Shown: piece after piece, positions 11,560 to 20,974 of the stretch | How the letters are laid out: each line of letters opens with the position of its first letter | How positions within the stretch are numbered: the first letter of the stretch is position 1 | Origin: Didymella arachidicola | Taxonomy: Eukaryota; Ascomycota; Dothideomycetes; Pleosporales; Didymellaceae | Length of the DNA stretch: 64,000 nt | Assembly (NCBI GenBank): GCA_016630955.3 | Contig: WOCF03000021.1 | Span: 1-64,000 of the forward strand | Direction of reading: 5' to 3' | Made by a program: the position numbers and the translations under genes | Notes under the pieces: model-generated | Seen by the model: the letters and a program-made list of their open reading frames with translations, nothing else | What the model was told of the DNA's origin: nothing | The model's database searches: none

Positions 11560-11862
11560 TTATTTTTTTTTTTCTCATTACCTATATTTATAGCCAATCT
11601 ATCTAGTTCATTTAATTTAGAAAACAGCACTATTCTTTTTATAGTGAACGAGCCCCGCTTAACTATGTAAACTAGCGGCTTTTGCATTAAATGTACTAAT
11701 TTTTTTTTCCGCTGGCTATTTAAACGTCTACTAACTTAAACTCTACTACCTTAAGAGCTGAAAACAGACTAGATGCAATAGACATCGTTAAACTTTTTAC
11801 TGTTTTTTTTTTAACTGATAAAAAGTATGGTGAATAAAAAATTTGAGATTTCGATTTAACAT

Positions 11863-11934
11863 TGGAGATATTAGGACTCGATCCTAAAATAACGATATGC
11901 AAAATCGCAGTTTTACCAATTAAACTATATCCCC
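11863..11934 (-). tRNA. trnA: tRNA-Ala (UGC)
   Basis: Acceptor GGGGATA/TATCTCC. Anticodon stem GCGAT/ATCGT with loop TTTGCAT. Confidence 0.93.
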
Positions 11935-11957
11935 TTAAGCTAATAGAAATCGCTGTT

Positions 11958-12030
11958 AGACCCAAGCGGGGTTCGAACCCGCGCGTTTAACAGTGAAAAT
12001 GTTACGTCTTAACCGCTTGACTATTGGGCC
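11958..12030 (-). tRNA. trnE: tRNA-Glu (UUC)
   Basis: Acceptor GGCCCAA/TTGGGTC. Anticodon stem TAACA/TGTTA with loop TTTTCAC. GC-rich T-arm GCGGG/CCCGC. Confidence 0.94.
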
Positions 12031-12249
12031 TTAGAATACATGTAAATCTTATACCAGTACATTATTGCTTTTACTAGTAATCTTACTAAACATATAGTAA
12101 ACAAAAAAAATACGTTAGGTTTATAGCTAAAAATTATAACGATAAAAAAAAAATAGGTAAAAGTACCACTATAGAAATATAACTAAGAAAAATAAAACTT
12201 TTTTTTCATTAACTTTTAAAGAGAGTTAACAAAAGGCAGAGGTGCTTTA

Positions 12250-12375
12250 TATTGACTCTGGGGGGGGGTGGTAGTCCGGGACGGTAGAAATATTTTCCGC
12301 CTCCCTGCTTCAGACCGTTCCCTTGTCCTATTTTGTAGACCAACTAGTTGGATTAGGGTTTCCACATCCCCCATC
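12250..12375. other. GC-rich island between trnE and trnM (copy 1)
   Basis: In a genome that is overwhelmingly AT, this about 120-base stretch is GC-rich. It opens with a run of nine G and carries several short G/C blocks and self-complementary segments (for example CCAACTAGTTGG near 12340). No tRNA or protein can be read in it. Confidence 0.6.
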
Positions 12376-12377
12376 TA

Positions 12378-12446
12378 AGGCTAGAATGATTTGAACACTC
12401 ATCTGAGCTATTATGAGCAGCTCGCTTTACCTATTAAGCTATAGCC
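12378..12446 (-). tRNA. trnM: tRNA-Met (CAU)
   Basis: Anticodon stem AGCTG/TAGCT with loop CTCATAA. Acceptor GGCTATA pairs with TCTAGCC apart from one position. Second of three CAU tRNAs. Confidence 0.85.
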
Positions 12447-12521
12447 TTTTTTTTTTTAATTTGCTTTTCATTATTACCTATATTAACTTATTTCTACTCG
12501 TTTAACCGGTCGAAAAAGTAG

Positions 12522-12592
12522 AAGCGGACAAAGGAATTGAACCTCTATACTCTGGTCATGAGCCAAATATGTTACTATTACATCAACCCGCT
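12522..12592 (-). tRNA. trnM: tRNA-Met (CAU)
   Basis: Acceptor AGCGGGT/GTCCGCT, D-stem ATGT/ACAT, anticodon loop CTCATGA on stem TTTGG/CCAGA. Third CAU tRNA. Confidence 0.88.
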
Positions 12593-12653
12593 TTTACAAT
12601 AAAAGGTATCTAGACGAGGTCTTGTCAAAGACTGAGTCCAGTCTTCGACTAGA

Positions 12654-12726
12654 TAGCCCAGTACGAGAATTGCACTCATATCTTCCGATTACAAAACGGG
12701 TGCATTACTATTATGCAAACCAGGCT
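12654..12726 (-). tRNA. trnT: tRNA-Thr (UGU)
   Basis: Acceptor AGCCTGG/CTGGGCT, D-stem TGCA/TGCA, anticodon loop TTTGTAA. It is the first gene downstream of the large rRNA 3' end, as in many filamentous ascomycetes. Confidence 0.88.
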
Positions 12727-12799
12727 AACTAATGTATTTTAAATGATAAATATGTTATTTAGTTAATAAAATAACAAGATAGCTAATCTCGTTATAAAA

Positions 12800-14520
12800 A
12801 ATTAGTACTTTGTACCTAAGAACATCAAAGCCCTTTCAGCCAAAGCCTATTATCCCCTCTGCTATTTTAAACTAGTTTACTAGCTTTACTCATCGCGAGA
12901 TGTGGATTCGTAATGTTATACTACGTTTTTAAGAGTATCCTAAGGTAAGCTTCGTGCCTAAATGCATTCAGCACTTATCTTAACTAACATAGCTTTCCTG
13001 CCGTGCCTATACTATTCATAAATACTTGAGTATAAAGTATTACCATATCTAGTTCCGATAGGAAATGAGTACATCTCATTTTTATTACTCTCCTTACTAA
13101 TTAGCTTTTCTTTCTTCTTAGTAAAGAGCACCTATTATCACTTTCAATTTATCAGGTTAATATTAAGCGTATAAACAACAGGTAAACCATAGGTTACCAT
13201 ACCCAACTCCTTTCGTACGAAGGGGCTATCCTTATTTTACTCTAATTTCCTCTAGAAGATAGAAACCATACTGTCTCACGACGTATTTAACCCAGCTCGT
13301 GTAGCTCTTTAATCGACGAACAGTCGTACCCTTCATGATTCCTGCATTCATGTGGATGAGCTAAGCCGACATCGAGGTGCCAAACTGCGCACTCAATTTG
13401 TACTCTCTTGCGCAATTAGCCTGTTATCCCCAGCGTAGCTTTTTCAATAATACAAGACCTTTCCTTACTGCGTCTTGCGGTCTTTATGCCCTGCTTACGC
13501 AACTGATAGACGTGTATGTCAAACAGTAAAGCAAGATTAAGCCATTAAACTTTGGAAGTATATATCAATATCATTTTTCTAAAAAAAATAACAAATAAAA
13601 GTAACAAATAATAGTACGTGTTCCAATTATCTATACACCTATTTTCCACATAGGTAAAATCTTACTTATATTAAATTGTTTAGTTCTAACTTAAATAGAA
13701 ATATAACTGAATTCGTTATAGATACTTATATTAACCTATACCACTCACTGAAGGGTTTTGTAAATATAACCTTAATAAAAGTAAATATAAAAAATAACAA
13801 ACTACATATAGTAATTCAAAAAAAAATTAAACCATATAAAGCAATTAGTTAATAAAAGCTTTATATAATTTGCGTATAGCATATTACAAAAATAAATTTG
13901 GATACTCCCAGGTACTCTTTATGGGATCTGTGCCCCGCATAAACCATCTGCTAGCCATTGTCTCCTGAGAGGGATCTAGCGATCCTTCTCCTTTTGTGGA
14001 TTACATTCAGACGTCAGTTACAAGTCTGTAACCTATTCTACTGATATAACAACCAGAGTAAAGGTGTTTCAATTTTGTCGTAGCAACTACCTTATTCTCT
14101 AAAACCTGTTCACTATACCCTATAACTAGTAACAGTAAAGCTGCATGGGGTCTTCTCGTCTATCTAGAGATAGGCAGTATCTTCACTGCCATTCCAGTTT
14201 CACTGAGCCAATCATTGAGACAGCTGTTGCATCGTGAGATCATTCATGCGCGACATCATTTAAATGCCAAGGTATTTCGCTACCTTAGGACCCTTATAGA
14301 TAAGGCCGCCATTCAATGGGGGTTCCTTCAAAACCTAAACTATATTAGTCATTTAAGTAAATCCGTTAACCAGCCATCATTGGGCAGATAGCGCACTCTA
14401 TACATTGATTTACATCTTACGCAAAGTGCTGTGTTTTAATTAAACAGTCGTGCAACACCATTTTATGTCTCCTCTTCCTAAACTGATATTAATCAGCAGG
14501 AATGGCACACCTTTTCCCTC

Positions 14521-14551
<31 letters not shown>

Positions 14552-16395
14552 TGATTGTTAGCTCAAACGCCTTCGTATTCTCTACTAGCTTACTTGTGGT
14601 AGTTTTTAGGTACGGTTTTTTTTATTTCAAAATTGTAAGGAAACAAATTTTATTCGTTTATTTTTATCTTTTGTTTTTTTTTCGGTTATTACCCGTTTTT
14701 CCTTATTCAGATTATATGCTTTTCCAGAACATTTTACTCTATTTATTTATGTTGTCACATCTAATCTTCTCATCATTTTATCCTTTAGGTTAAATTTAGA
14801 GACCGAATCACTTTTCCATAAGCTTAAGGCGAGAGGTCCTATTCGGCATCCTCTTTTTCGTTACTCGTGTCAGCATTCTCGCTTGGGATATACTGGACTA
14901 TCGCTAATTAGCGATCAAACTACGTTGTAGTTATGTTGAAACCTATGTACTTCCCTTTTCCTACTTATTATTTACTAATAGTAGTGCTTTGTGGTTCAAC
15001 TACTGTACTTTTTTGCGCTGTTTTTTTTTTCAGCACAAAATTTCCGATAATTGCAAAAGTGGTTAATGTCTTTTAGCTTTTCACAGCTACAGGTATCTCC
15101 ACCCCAAGTACAAATACCTCTATTACCTTTGTTTCTAATCCTATTTACCCAATGTTCCGCTACCCCATAAATAATACGCAACTAGTGTTTACGTATAGTA
15201 CATAGAATTACCTTTTTCCTGTATTCCTTAACCTGCAGCACTCACTGAAGGGTTTTGTAGCATACAGCGAAAATTCCTACATTCAAAAGGTAACCTATTA
15301 ATTTTATGGACAAGGTGTCGGTGTTTTGTTTAGATCCGTTATATCTTCGGCGCTTTTAACTAAATAGGTTATTTTACTAACCTTTTGAACCAGTGCTCTG
15401 TTACGAGGTCTTTAAAAAATGGCCGCTTCTAAGCCTATTTCCTGGTTGTATCGTTTAAATACTTCCTTACTTTCACTTAACAAAAACTTTGGAACCTTAA
15501 ACACTTGTTCTGGGCTGTTTCCCTTTTGACACACAACCTTATCGTTAAATGTCTGATAGTTCAACATTCATCATTGCCCTTCCGAGAGCAAATACTCGCG
15601 AATAGAGTCTTCACGACCCCCCCATATGCACAAGGCATTAGCCTTCTCTATAGGATAAATTTACCCTATAGGAATGAAAATGCACAAATTGTCCGAGATT
15701 ACAGTTCTGTACCTGCTATGATGTTATTTAAACTACATACTTACATATGTTTCGCGGAAAACCAGCTATAGTAGTCAGGATTGTCTTTCACTAACTTACC
15801 ACAGTTCTTTGGATATCTTTACAACGATAACCCATCCGGCCTTTTATAAGCCTGACCATGGTAAGATCACTACTCTTCGGGTCTCTAATTAGATACTTAT
15901 TCATTACTTAATAATTGGATTATCTAGGCAAATTCATTGTTCATTTTTTTTTTAAATTTAAAACAAAAAGTAGTTGCTTGCATCTAACTAGAACTTGCTG
16001 ACCCATTATACAAAAGGTACGCTCTTATCTGTTTATTAAACTTAGCTCGAGCTGCTTATAAGACTACTACTTAAAAATTTTCCTTCACAGTACTTTTCTC
16101 TATTACTTGTATATTATATTAAGGCTTAGAGGAAGGTTCCCCTATATTCAAACAGATGTATCCATTTTACTTTAAGCCTTTATCTATTTTCATTCACACT
16201 ACTAATAGAATCTCGTTTGATTTATTTTCCTGAAGCTACTAAGATACTTCAATTCACTTCGTTTCTTTTTTATAGAAATTTTTCTACCATTTTCCCTAGT
16301 AAATGGACATTACTCCATTTTTTTTTACAGTACTAATGGTTTAATATACAGATTTTTTTCCATAATAGTCTCTTTATATACTTGCCATAAAGTTA
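12800..16395 (-). rRNA. rnl: Large subunit ribosomal RNA
   Basis: Universal 23S-like blocks appear in the correct order on the minus strand. A domain II helix lies near 16010. The block ending in TAGCTGGTTTTCCGCGAAA is at about 15760. GGTCCTAAGGTAGCGAAAT is near 14280, and the block around GACGAGAAGACCCC is near 14150. GGGGATAACAGG (peptidyl-transferase region) is near 13425, and the sarcin-ricin loop with GTACGAAAGG is near 13215. Ends are estimated. I see no group I intron at the peptidyl-transferase site where many Pezizomycotina carry an rps3-bearing intron, which agrees with rps3 being free-standing here. AT-rich expansions fill 13560-13900 and 14600-15250. The 3' part is repeated at 63440-64000. 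Confidence 0.93.
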
Positions 16396-16502
16396 CTTTT
16401 TATACTATAAAATAATACAAAGTTAGTAAGATTATGAAATAATACATTACATATCAAATACATTACTATTAATTTTTATAGACAATTGTTGCGAATCCTA
16501 GT

Positions 16503-16575
16503 TCAGGTTATTATGATTCGAACATAACTATTCCTCAACCCAAATGAGGCGCCTAACCAACCCGGCTCTAACCTG
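16503..16575 (-). tRNA. trnP: tRNA-Pro (UGG)
   Basis: Perfect acceptor CAGGTTA/TAACCTG. Anticodon stem CCTCA/TGAGG with loop TTTGGGT. T-loop TTCGAAT. It lies just upstream of rnl. Its 3' half is duplicated at 7860-7945 and in copy 2. Confidence 0.92.
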
Positions 16576-17155
16576 TTTATAGTATTCTATACTATACTGC
16601 GACATAGCTTAGCACACTTATGTAGTGTATTACCTTATCTCTACTATCGCGTTTATCTAGTCTATTACGTTATGTCTTTTATTTCTAGTATCACCTCTGC
16701 GTGGTCTATTACGTTATATTTTTTACCTCTACTATCACCTTTACCTATTTTATCACGTTATGTCTTTTCGTACGCTATATACTATATCACGCTATATAGC
16801 CTAATACGCTGTATACTATGTCACGCTATATAGCCTAATACCCTATGTTTTTTAATTAGACTATACGATGGGTTGTTGTGTCTTTTATTACACTATATGC
16901 TGTATTATTCTGTATTTTATCACTATCTGAGGTTGTTAAATTTATATAAATATAATAATAAATCTATAAAAAATTTGCATATATATCTAATACTTATAGA
17001 TCAGAGATCTATAAACTTATCCATTATTGTTATAGATGAGAGATAGATAAATTAATCCATTATTGTTATAGATGAGAGACAGATTAGATACAATGTTTTT
17101 AATTTTTAAAAAGTTATTTATAAAAAGTCTATAATAATTTATAAATTAATTATAA
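16576..17155. other. AT-rich spacer with short repeats
   Basis: No gene found. Between 16650 and 16860 there are repeated phrases such as ACGTTATGTCTTTT and CACGCTATATAGCCTAATA. At 17010-17085 there is a direct repeat containing ATTGTTATAGATGAGAGA. Confidence 0.55.
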
Positions 17156-17240
17156 CAGAGAATATCCGATTCGAACGGATGTGGTCTTTCAACCAAATAA
17201 GTTTCAAGCTTATCACTTTAAACCACTCAGTCAATTCTCT
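17156..17240 (-). tRNA. trnS: tRNA-Ser (UGA)
   Basis: Acceptor AGAGAAT/ATTCTCT. Anticodon stem ATAAG/CTTAT with loop CTTGAAA. Long variable arm typical of serine tRNAs. Confidence 0.93.
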
Positions 17241-17632
17241 TTTTATTTTCTATTGGTCTAATAATGACAATTTTACTTAACAAATGTATAAAAACATTCG
17301 TGTTAAAAATGTATTGAAAATGAATCCAACTCGTTATATTTTTAATAATGTTGTAAAATAAGCTTTGTTTCTTCATTTAATTTTATTGATGTGTTTTACT
17401 ATAAGCTTTGTTTCTTCATTTAATTTTATTGATGTGTTTTACTATAAGCTTTTTTCGACACAATTTCGGATAGTGAAAATCACTAGTAAAACTACCGGTA
17501 GTTGTTATACATTTTTTACCGTATAATTAGATAGATCTCTTTTGAAAAAAAAAAGTAGTTTACAATAAAACTAGCTACAATTCTTTAATAATCAAAAGAA
17601 AAAATGATTTTTTTTCGTTTTTGTAGCAAAAA
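17241..17632. other. Spacer with a 46-base tandem duplication
   Basis: No gene. An exact tandem duplication of about 46 bases, beginning ATAAGCTTTGTTTCTTCA, lies at about 17360-17450 and the start of a third unit follows. Confidence 0.75.
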
Positions 17633-17704
17633 AAGTGCGTACAAGACTCGAACTTGTAAAAACATGTCCGTAGCATGTCATTATACCAATTTAACTAACG
17701 CACT
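17633..17704 (-). tRNA. trnR: tRNA-Arg (ACG)
   Basis: Perfect acceptor AGTGCGT/ACGCACT. Anticodon stem ACATG/CATGT with loop CTACGGA. Confidence 0.94.
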
Positions 17705-17767
17705 TATAGCTCAATGAATTAAACCAAACGTCTTTGTGAAAAATATGTTTTAGCCAAATCACCCTTT

Positions 17768-17839
17768 TGATTCCTCAACGAATTGAACGTCGATCACATC
17801 CTTATCAAAAATGCGCTTTACCTATTAAGCTAAGGAACC
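17768..17839 (-). tRNA. trnI: tRNA-Ile (GAU)
   Basis: Acceptor GGTTCCT/AGGAATC. Anticodon loop TTGATAA on a stem with two G-U pairs. Confidence 0.9.
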
Positions 17840-17956
17840 TTAAGTAAATATCTACTATTTAACAACTAAGGGTTAAAAGAGCAAAACTATAAAAAAAAGT
17901 TATAAAGTGTTTAACTTTAAAAAAGTTGTAAAGTGTTTAGAACATTCTTTTATAAC

Positions 17957-18026
17957 AAGAGCATCCAGACTTGAACTGGAAATTTGAAGTTTGAAGCTTC
18001 CTATTTTACCAATTAAACTATACTCT
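17957..18026 (-). tRNA. trnW: tRNA-Trp (UCA)
   Basis: Acceptor AGAGTAT/ATGCTCT. Anticodon loop CTTCAAA gives UCA, which reads both UGG and UGA. This is direct support for translation table 4. Confidence 0.93.
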
Positions 18027-18133
18027 TTTTATTATACTCTTTTTACTATACTCTTTTTACTATTACTACTAAATACATATCTAAGATTAAATAATTCTTT
18101 ACGTTTCTAGTTCATTTATATTTATATTGTACA

Positions 18134-18213
18134 CGGAAAAGAGTGGATTTGAACCACCAGGTGTTAAACACAATATTTAGCAAATATCTCGCCTTACCTA
18201 TAGCAACTTTTCC
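18134..18213 (-). tRNA. trnS: tRNA-Ser (GCU)
   Basis: Acceptor GGAAAAG/CTTTTCC. Anticodon stem GATAT/ATATT with loop TTGCTAA. Extended variable arm. Confidence 0.92.
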
Positions 18214-18449
18214 TTTTTACTATTATGTAACTTACGTTTTTTTTTTGTTTTTCAACTTACGTTTTTCTAGTGTTTTTTTTTAACTAAAAAAAATGAACGT
18301 TAACCCAATAATTACTATCAGCTATAGCAATTAAATAGTTAATGGGGGGGGAGCTATAACAATAGAATTTGTTCATTACAGCAATGTAGGGTACTTTACA
18401 ATGGCTGCTAATCCTATAATTTAACAGCTAATTATAAAATTGAAAAGTA

Positions 18450-18521
18450 CGAGTTAGACCGGGCTTGAACCGATATCTACTTTCGTGACAAGAAAGCTCT
18501 TTACCATTAAGTTACTAACCC
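18450..18521 (-). tRNA. trnD: tRNA-Asp (GUC)
   Basis: Acceptor GGGTTAG/CTAACTC. Anticodon stem CTTTC/GAAAG with loop TTGTCAC. Confidence 0.94.
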
Positions 18522-18523
18522 TC

Positions 18524-18594
18524 TACGGCCAACCGAAGTCGAATCGGTACAAATCGTTTGGAAGACGAGTGGTCTACCATTAACCTATAGCCGT
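18524..18594 (-). tRNA. trnG: tRNA-Gly (UCC)
   Basis: Acceptor ACGGCTA/TGGCCGT. Anticodon loop CTTCCAA. It nearly abuts trnD. Confidence 0.92.
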
Positions 18595-18608
18595 TTATAT
18601 TTTTTTTT

Positions 18609-18680
18609 TAAGATCTAAGGGATTTGAACCCTTATAACTATGATTAAAAGTCATACGCTTTACCGTTAAGCTAAGATCTC
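18609..18680 (-). tRNA. trnK: tRNA-Lys (UUU)
   Basis: Acceptor GAGATCT/AGATCTT. Anticodon stem TATGA/TCATA with loop CTTTTAA. Confidence 0.94.
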
Positions 18681-18713
18681 TATAAATATATTTACTTATC
18701 AAAGATAAGTAAT

Positions 18714-18784
18714 AAGAAATAAGTGATTTGAACACTTAACCTGCCGTGTGTAAAACGGACGCTCTACCAATTGAGCTAATTTCT
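18714..18784 (-). tRNA. trnV: tRNA-Val (UAC)
   Basis: Anticodon stem TCCGT/ACGGC region with loop TTTACAC. The acceptor AGAAATT/TATTTCT pairs apart from the innermost position. Confidence 0.9.
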
Positions 18785-18827
18785 TTTTTTTTGTTTTCTC
18801 TTCTGTTTTTTTTTTATTTTTTTTTTA

Positions 18828-18910
18828 TAGGCTTTAAGTAAAAAGTTTACTCTTCTCCCAATTCCAGATAGTTTTTTTTATCAGTGGGATATGTTATGAA
18901 ACATATGTTA
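18828..18910 (-). repeat. Double-hairpin element, copy A
   Basis: On the minus strand this reads as an outer TCCCA...TGGGA stem around a GATA/TATC hairpin. Then comes GAAGAGTAAACTTTTTACTT, with an AGTAAA/TTTACT hairpin, and AAAGCC. Related copies lie on the plus strand before rps3 (43390-43485) and before nad1 (46725-46805). This copy sits between nad6 and trnV. Confidence 0.7.
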
Positions 18911-19007
18911 CACAACAAGTTTTATTATTTAATTTGCATAAAAAGTTACAAAGTAAATCTTCTTTTTTTTTCAAATTAAGGCAAAGACGTCTAGTTATTA
19001 TTGCTTA

Positions 19008-19604
19008 TTATTCCTGGTCTGTTTGTGGTTTTAACGTAATAACGATTGCACCAACCATTGCTAATAATAATATAATAGATGTAATAATTAGTCATATAGA
19101 GTAATGACCATATAATACATTACCTATGGATGTTATGTGAGAAGTTTCTGCTAAGTATCCATCTCATGACACAGATGTTACATTCGTTAGTTGTTTTTTA
19201 ATAGTAAAGTGATATAATAAGTTATTAGTCATTACCATATATGGCAAGACATTATTAACAAAGTAATTAAATAAACCACCTATTAATATAGCTAAAGGTA
19301 TACTATTAATACTGTCTATTAATAGCTCAGATATTCTAACATTTATTAACATTAATATAAACAGAAATAATATAGATACAGCCCCTATATATACTAATAA
19401 ATATGCTAGTCCTATAAAGTTTAATCCTGTTAGGATTAAATAAGCAGCTATACATAAAAATAAACCTATTAAAAATAAAACAGAAACAATAGGGTTTTTA
19501 CTTACAATAACAAATATACCTAGTAGGATAGCAATTATATATAATATATCTAAATTAACTGCACTATAACCATTAAATGTCATTTCATTAACTATATACA
19601 ACAT
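19008..19604 (-). CDS. nad6: NADH dehydrogenase subunit 6
   Basis: Membrane subunit of complex I. The 198-residue product starts at ATG 19604 and uses two in-frame TGA codons as Trp (near 19160 and 19095). The family signature YLLVYIGAVSILFLFILMLI is present around residues 65-85, and the last helix ends in LLLAMVGAIVITLK. It lies downstream of trnN and upstream of the trnV-K-G-D block on the same strand. Confidence 0.97.
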
Positions 19605-19964
19605 AAAAAATTGTGAATTACCCTTTTCACTACAAAACTGTATCTATTTTTATATAAACACAACCGCTTTATTCCTTTCCTAGTATAACAGCCATAAATT
19701 TACAGGTATTATACTAAAGATTAGTGGTATCCTATATAGCTACACTACGCTATACAGCAATAATTATAGATAGTTTGTTTGAAATTTTTTTTCTATAATG
19801 GGAGTTTTTTTTTCTATTTACTTTTTCTGGTCCATAGAAAAAAAAACGAGTACTATTTATTCTATTTTTTTTTTCGACATAATTTCGAAAAAATTCTTAG
19901 AAGAAAAACACTAAGTATTAGGTAAAATCGTAAACTTTTTAGTTACAATCCTATACAAGCTTTT
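19605..19964. other. Spacer between trnN and nad6
   Basis: No gene seen. AT-rich with several T-runs. The phrase TTTCGACATAATTTCGAAAA near 19875 also occurs in other spacers (about 17455 and 20810). Confidence 0.5.
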
Positions 19965-20037
19965 AAGCCTTTAAAATGAATCGAACATTTATCAGAATAT
20001 TAACAGTATTCCGCTCTACCATTGAGCTATAAAGGCT
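19965..20037 (-). tRNA. trnN: tRNA-Asn (GUU)
   Basis: Perfect acceptor AGCCTTT/AAAGGCT. Anticodon stem GAATA/TATTC with loop CTGTTAA. Confidence 0.94.
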
Positions 20038-20218
20038 ATTACATAAAGCAACCGCTATATAACAGCTTTATAACCATTAACTCTATAGCAAGTAATTATC
20101 TAGGCATTTTTTCTATAACTAATTAGCTATATAGCAACTAACTCTAAATAATTAACTATCTAAGTAATTAACTTTATAAAAATGAATCATGTATCCATTT
20201 GCTAGAAATAATAATTAT

Positions 20219-20303
20219 TAGGAGACAAGAGATTCGAACTCTTAAAAGCAACGCGCTATTGAGTTTACAGCTCAACCCTTCTTACCAATAAAGGAACTCT
20301 CCT
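20219..20303 (-). tRNA. trnY: tRNA-Tyr (GUA)
   Basis: Acceptor AGGAGAG/GTCTCCT. Anticodon stem TTGAG/CTCAA with loop CTGTAAA. Long variable arm as usual for fungal mitochondrial tRNA-Tyr. Confidence 0.94.
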
Positions 20304-20545
20304 TTTTTTTTAAATGCAATTTCATGTACTATACAAAGAGTAAAAAGATAACACAATTCTTTTTACAGCTATCGCTGTATAAACCCCTTTTTCAACGGAA
20401 TTTTTCTTTTTCAATACATTTTTACAGTAGATAAAGAATAAGTACTATTAAAGAACTCTATAAAGCATAGTTAGATAAAGAATTGAACAAAGTATAGTTA
20501 GATAAAAATTTATATAAAGCATAGTTAAATCTTTAACTATGTATG

Positions 20546-20628
20546 TATCCGAAGAACGACTTGAACGTTCACGACATAACGTCAACAAAGCTTAAATTTG
20601 TCCTGTCTACCAATTCCAGCACTCGGAT
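20546..20628 (-). tRNA. trnL: tRNA-Leu (UAA)
   Basis: Acceptor ATCCGAG/TTCGGAT. Anticodon stem ACAAA/TTTGT with loop TTTAAGC. Long variable arm. Confidence 0.93.
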
Positions 20629-20889
20629 TTTTTTTTATTCTATGTAAATTTACTAACAGTAAAAGATTTGTTTCTTTACTGCACTTTGTCAAAAAAAAAA
20701 CAGATAGGTTACGTTTAGTTTATAGCGTTTTATTTCAGCTAACTAAATAACGAACAAATATTTTTATTAAAAATGAAATAACGAGCAAAAAAGGTTCATT
20801 TGTTTTTTTTTTCGATATAATTTCAAAGAAATTTTTAGAAAAAGAGAAAAAGCTACCATACGAGTAGATAGCTAGCTACCTTGGATATG

Positions 20890-20950
20890 AGCCTGTCTAT
20901 GGATTCGAACCATAGAACCAGATAAACTTTATGCTCCTTGCACAGACTTT
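20890..20950 (-). other. tRNA-like element behind rns (no ordinary anticodon arm)
   Basis: On the minus strand a possible acceptor AGTCTGT pairs with ACAGGCT, and a strong T-arm, CTATGG/CCATAG with loop TTCGAAT, is present. Only about 26 bases lie between acceptor and T-arm, too few for normal D and anticodon arms, and no credible anticodon can be placed. It sits directly behind the 3' end of the small rRNA. It could be a degenerate tRNA or a tRNA-like processing signal. Confidence 0.45.
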
Positions 20951-20974
20951 TTTTTTGGTGTATTGTTAATATTA

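Larger units (their letters stand above)
1..13360. repeat. Terminal redundancy, copy 1 (same as 50625-64000)
   Basis: This stretch reappears at 50625-64000. From about 9900 onward the two copies line up at a constant offset of 50640, with no difference that I noticed. Over roughly the first 6 kb they differ by many one- and two-base indels, with a net loss of 16 bases in copy 1. Most differences damage reading frames in copy 1 only. The simplest reading is a circular or concatemeric mitochondrial DNA assembled past one turn, with a low-accuracy start. Copy 2 should be used for gene models of nad5, nad4L and nad4. Confidence 0.93.

Noticed and set aside
14536..15771. Small open frames on either strand inside rnl
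   Set aside because: They overlap conserved rRNA blocks and encode nothing recognisable.
18828..18910. Double-hairpin element as a mitochondrial RNase P RNA
   Set aside because: I could not see the conserved core blocks expected for that RNA, and three copies exist.
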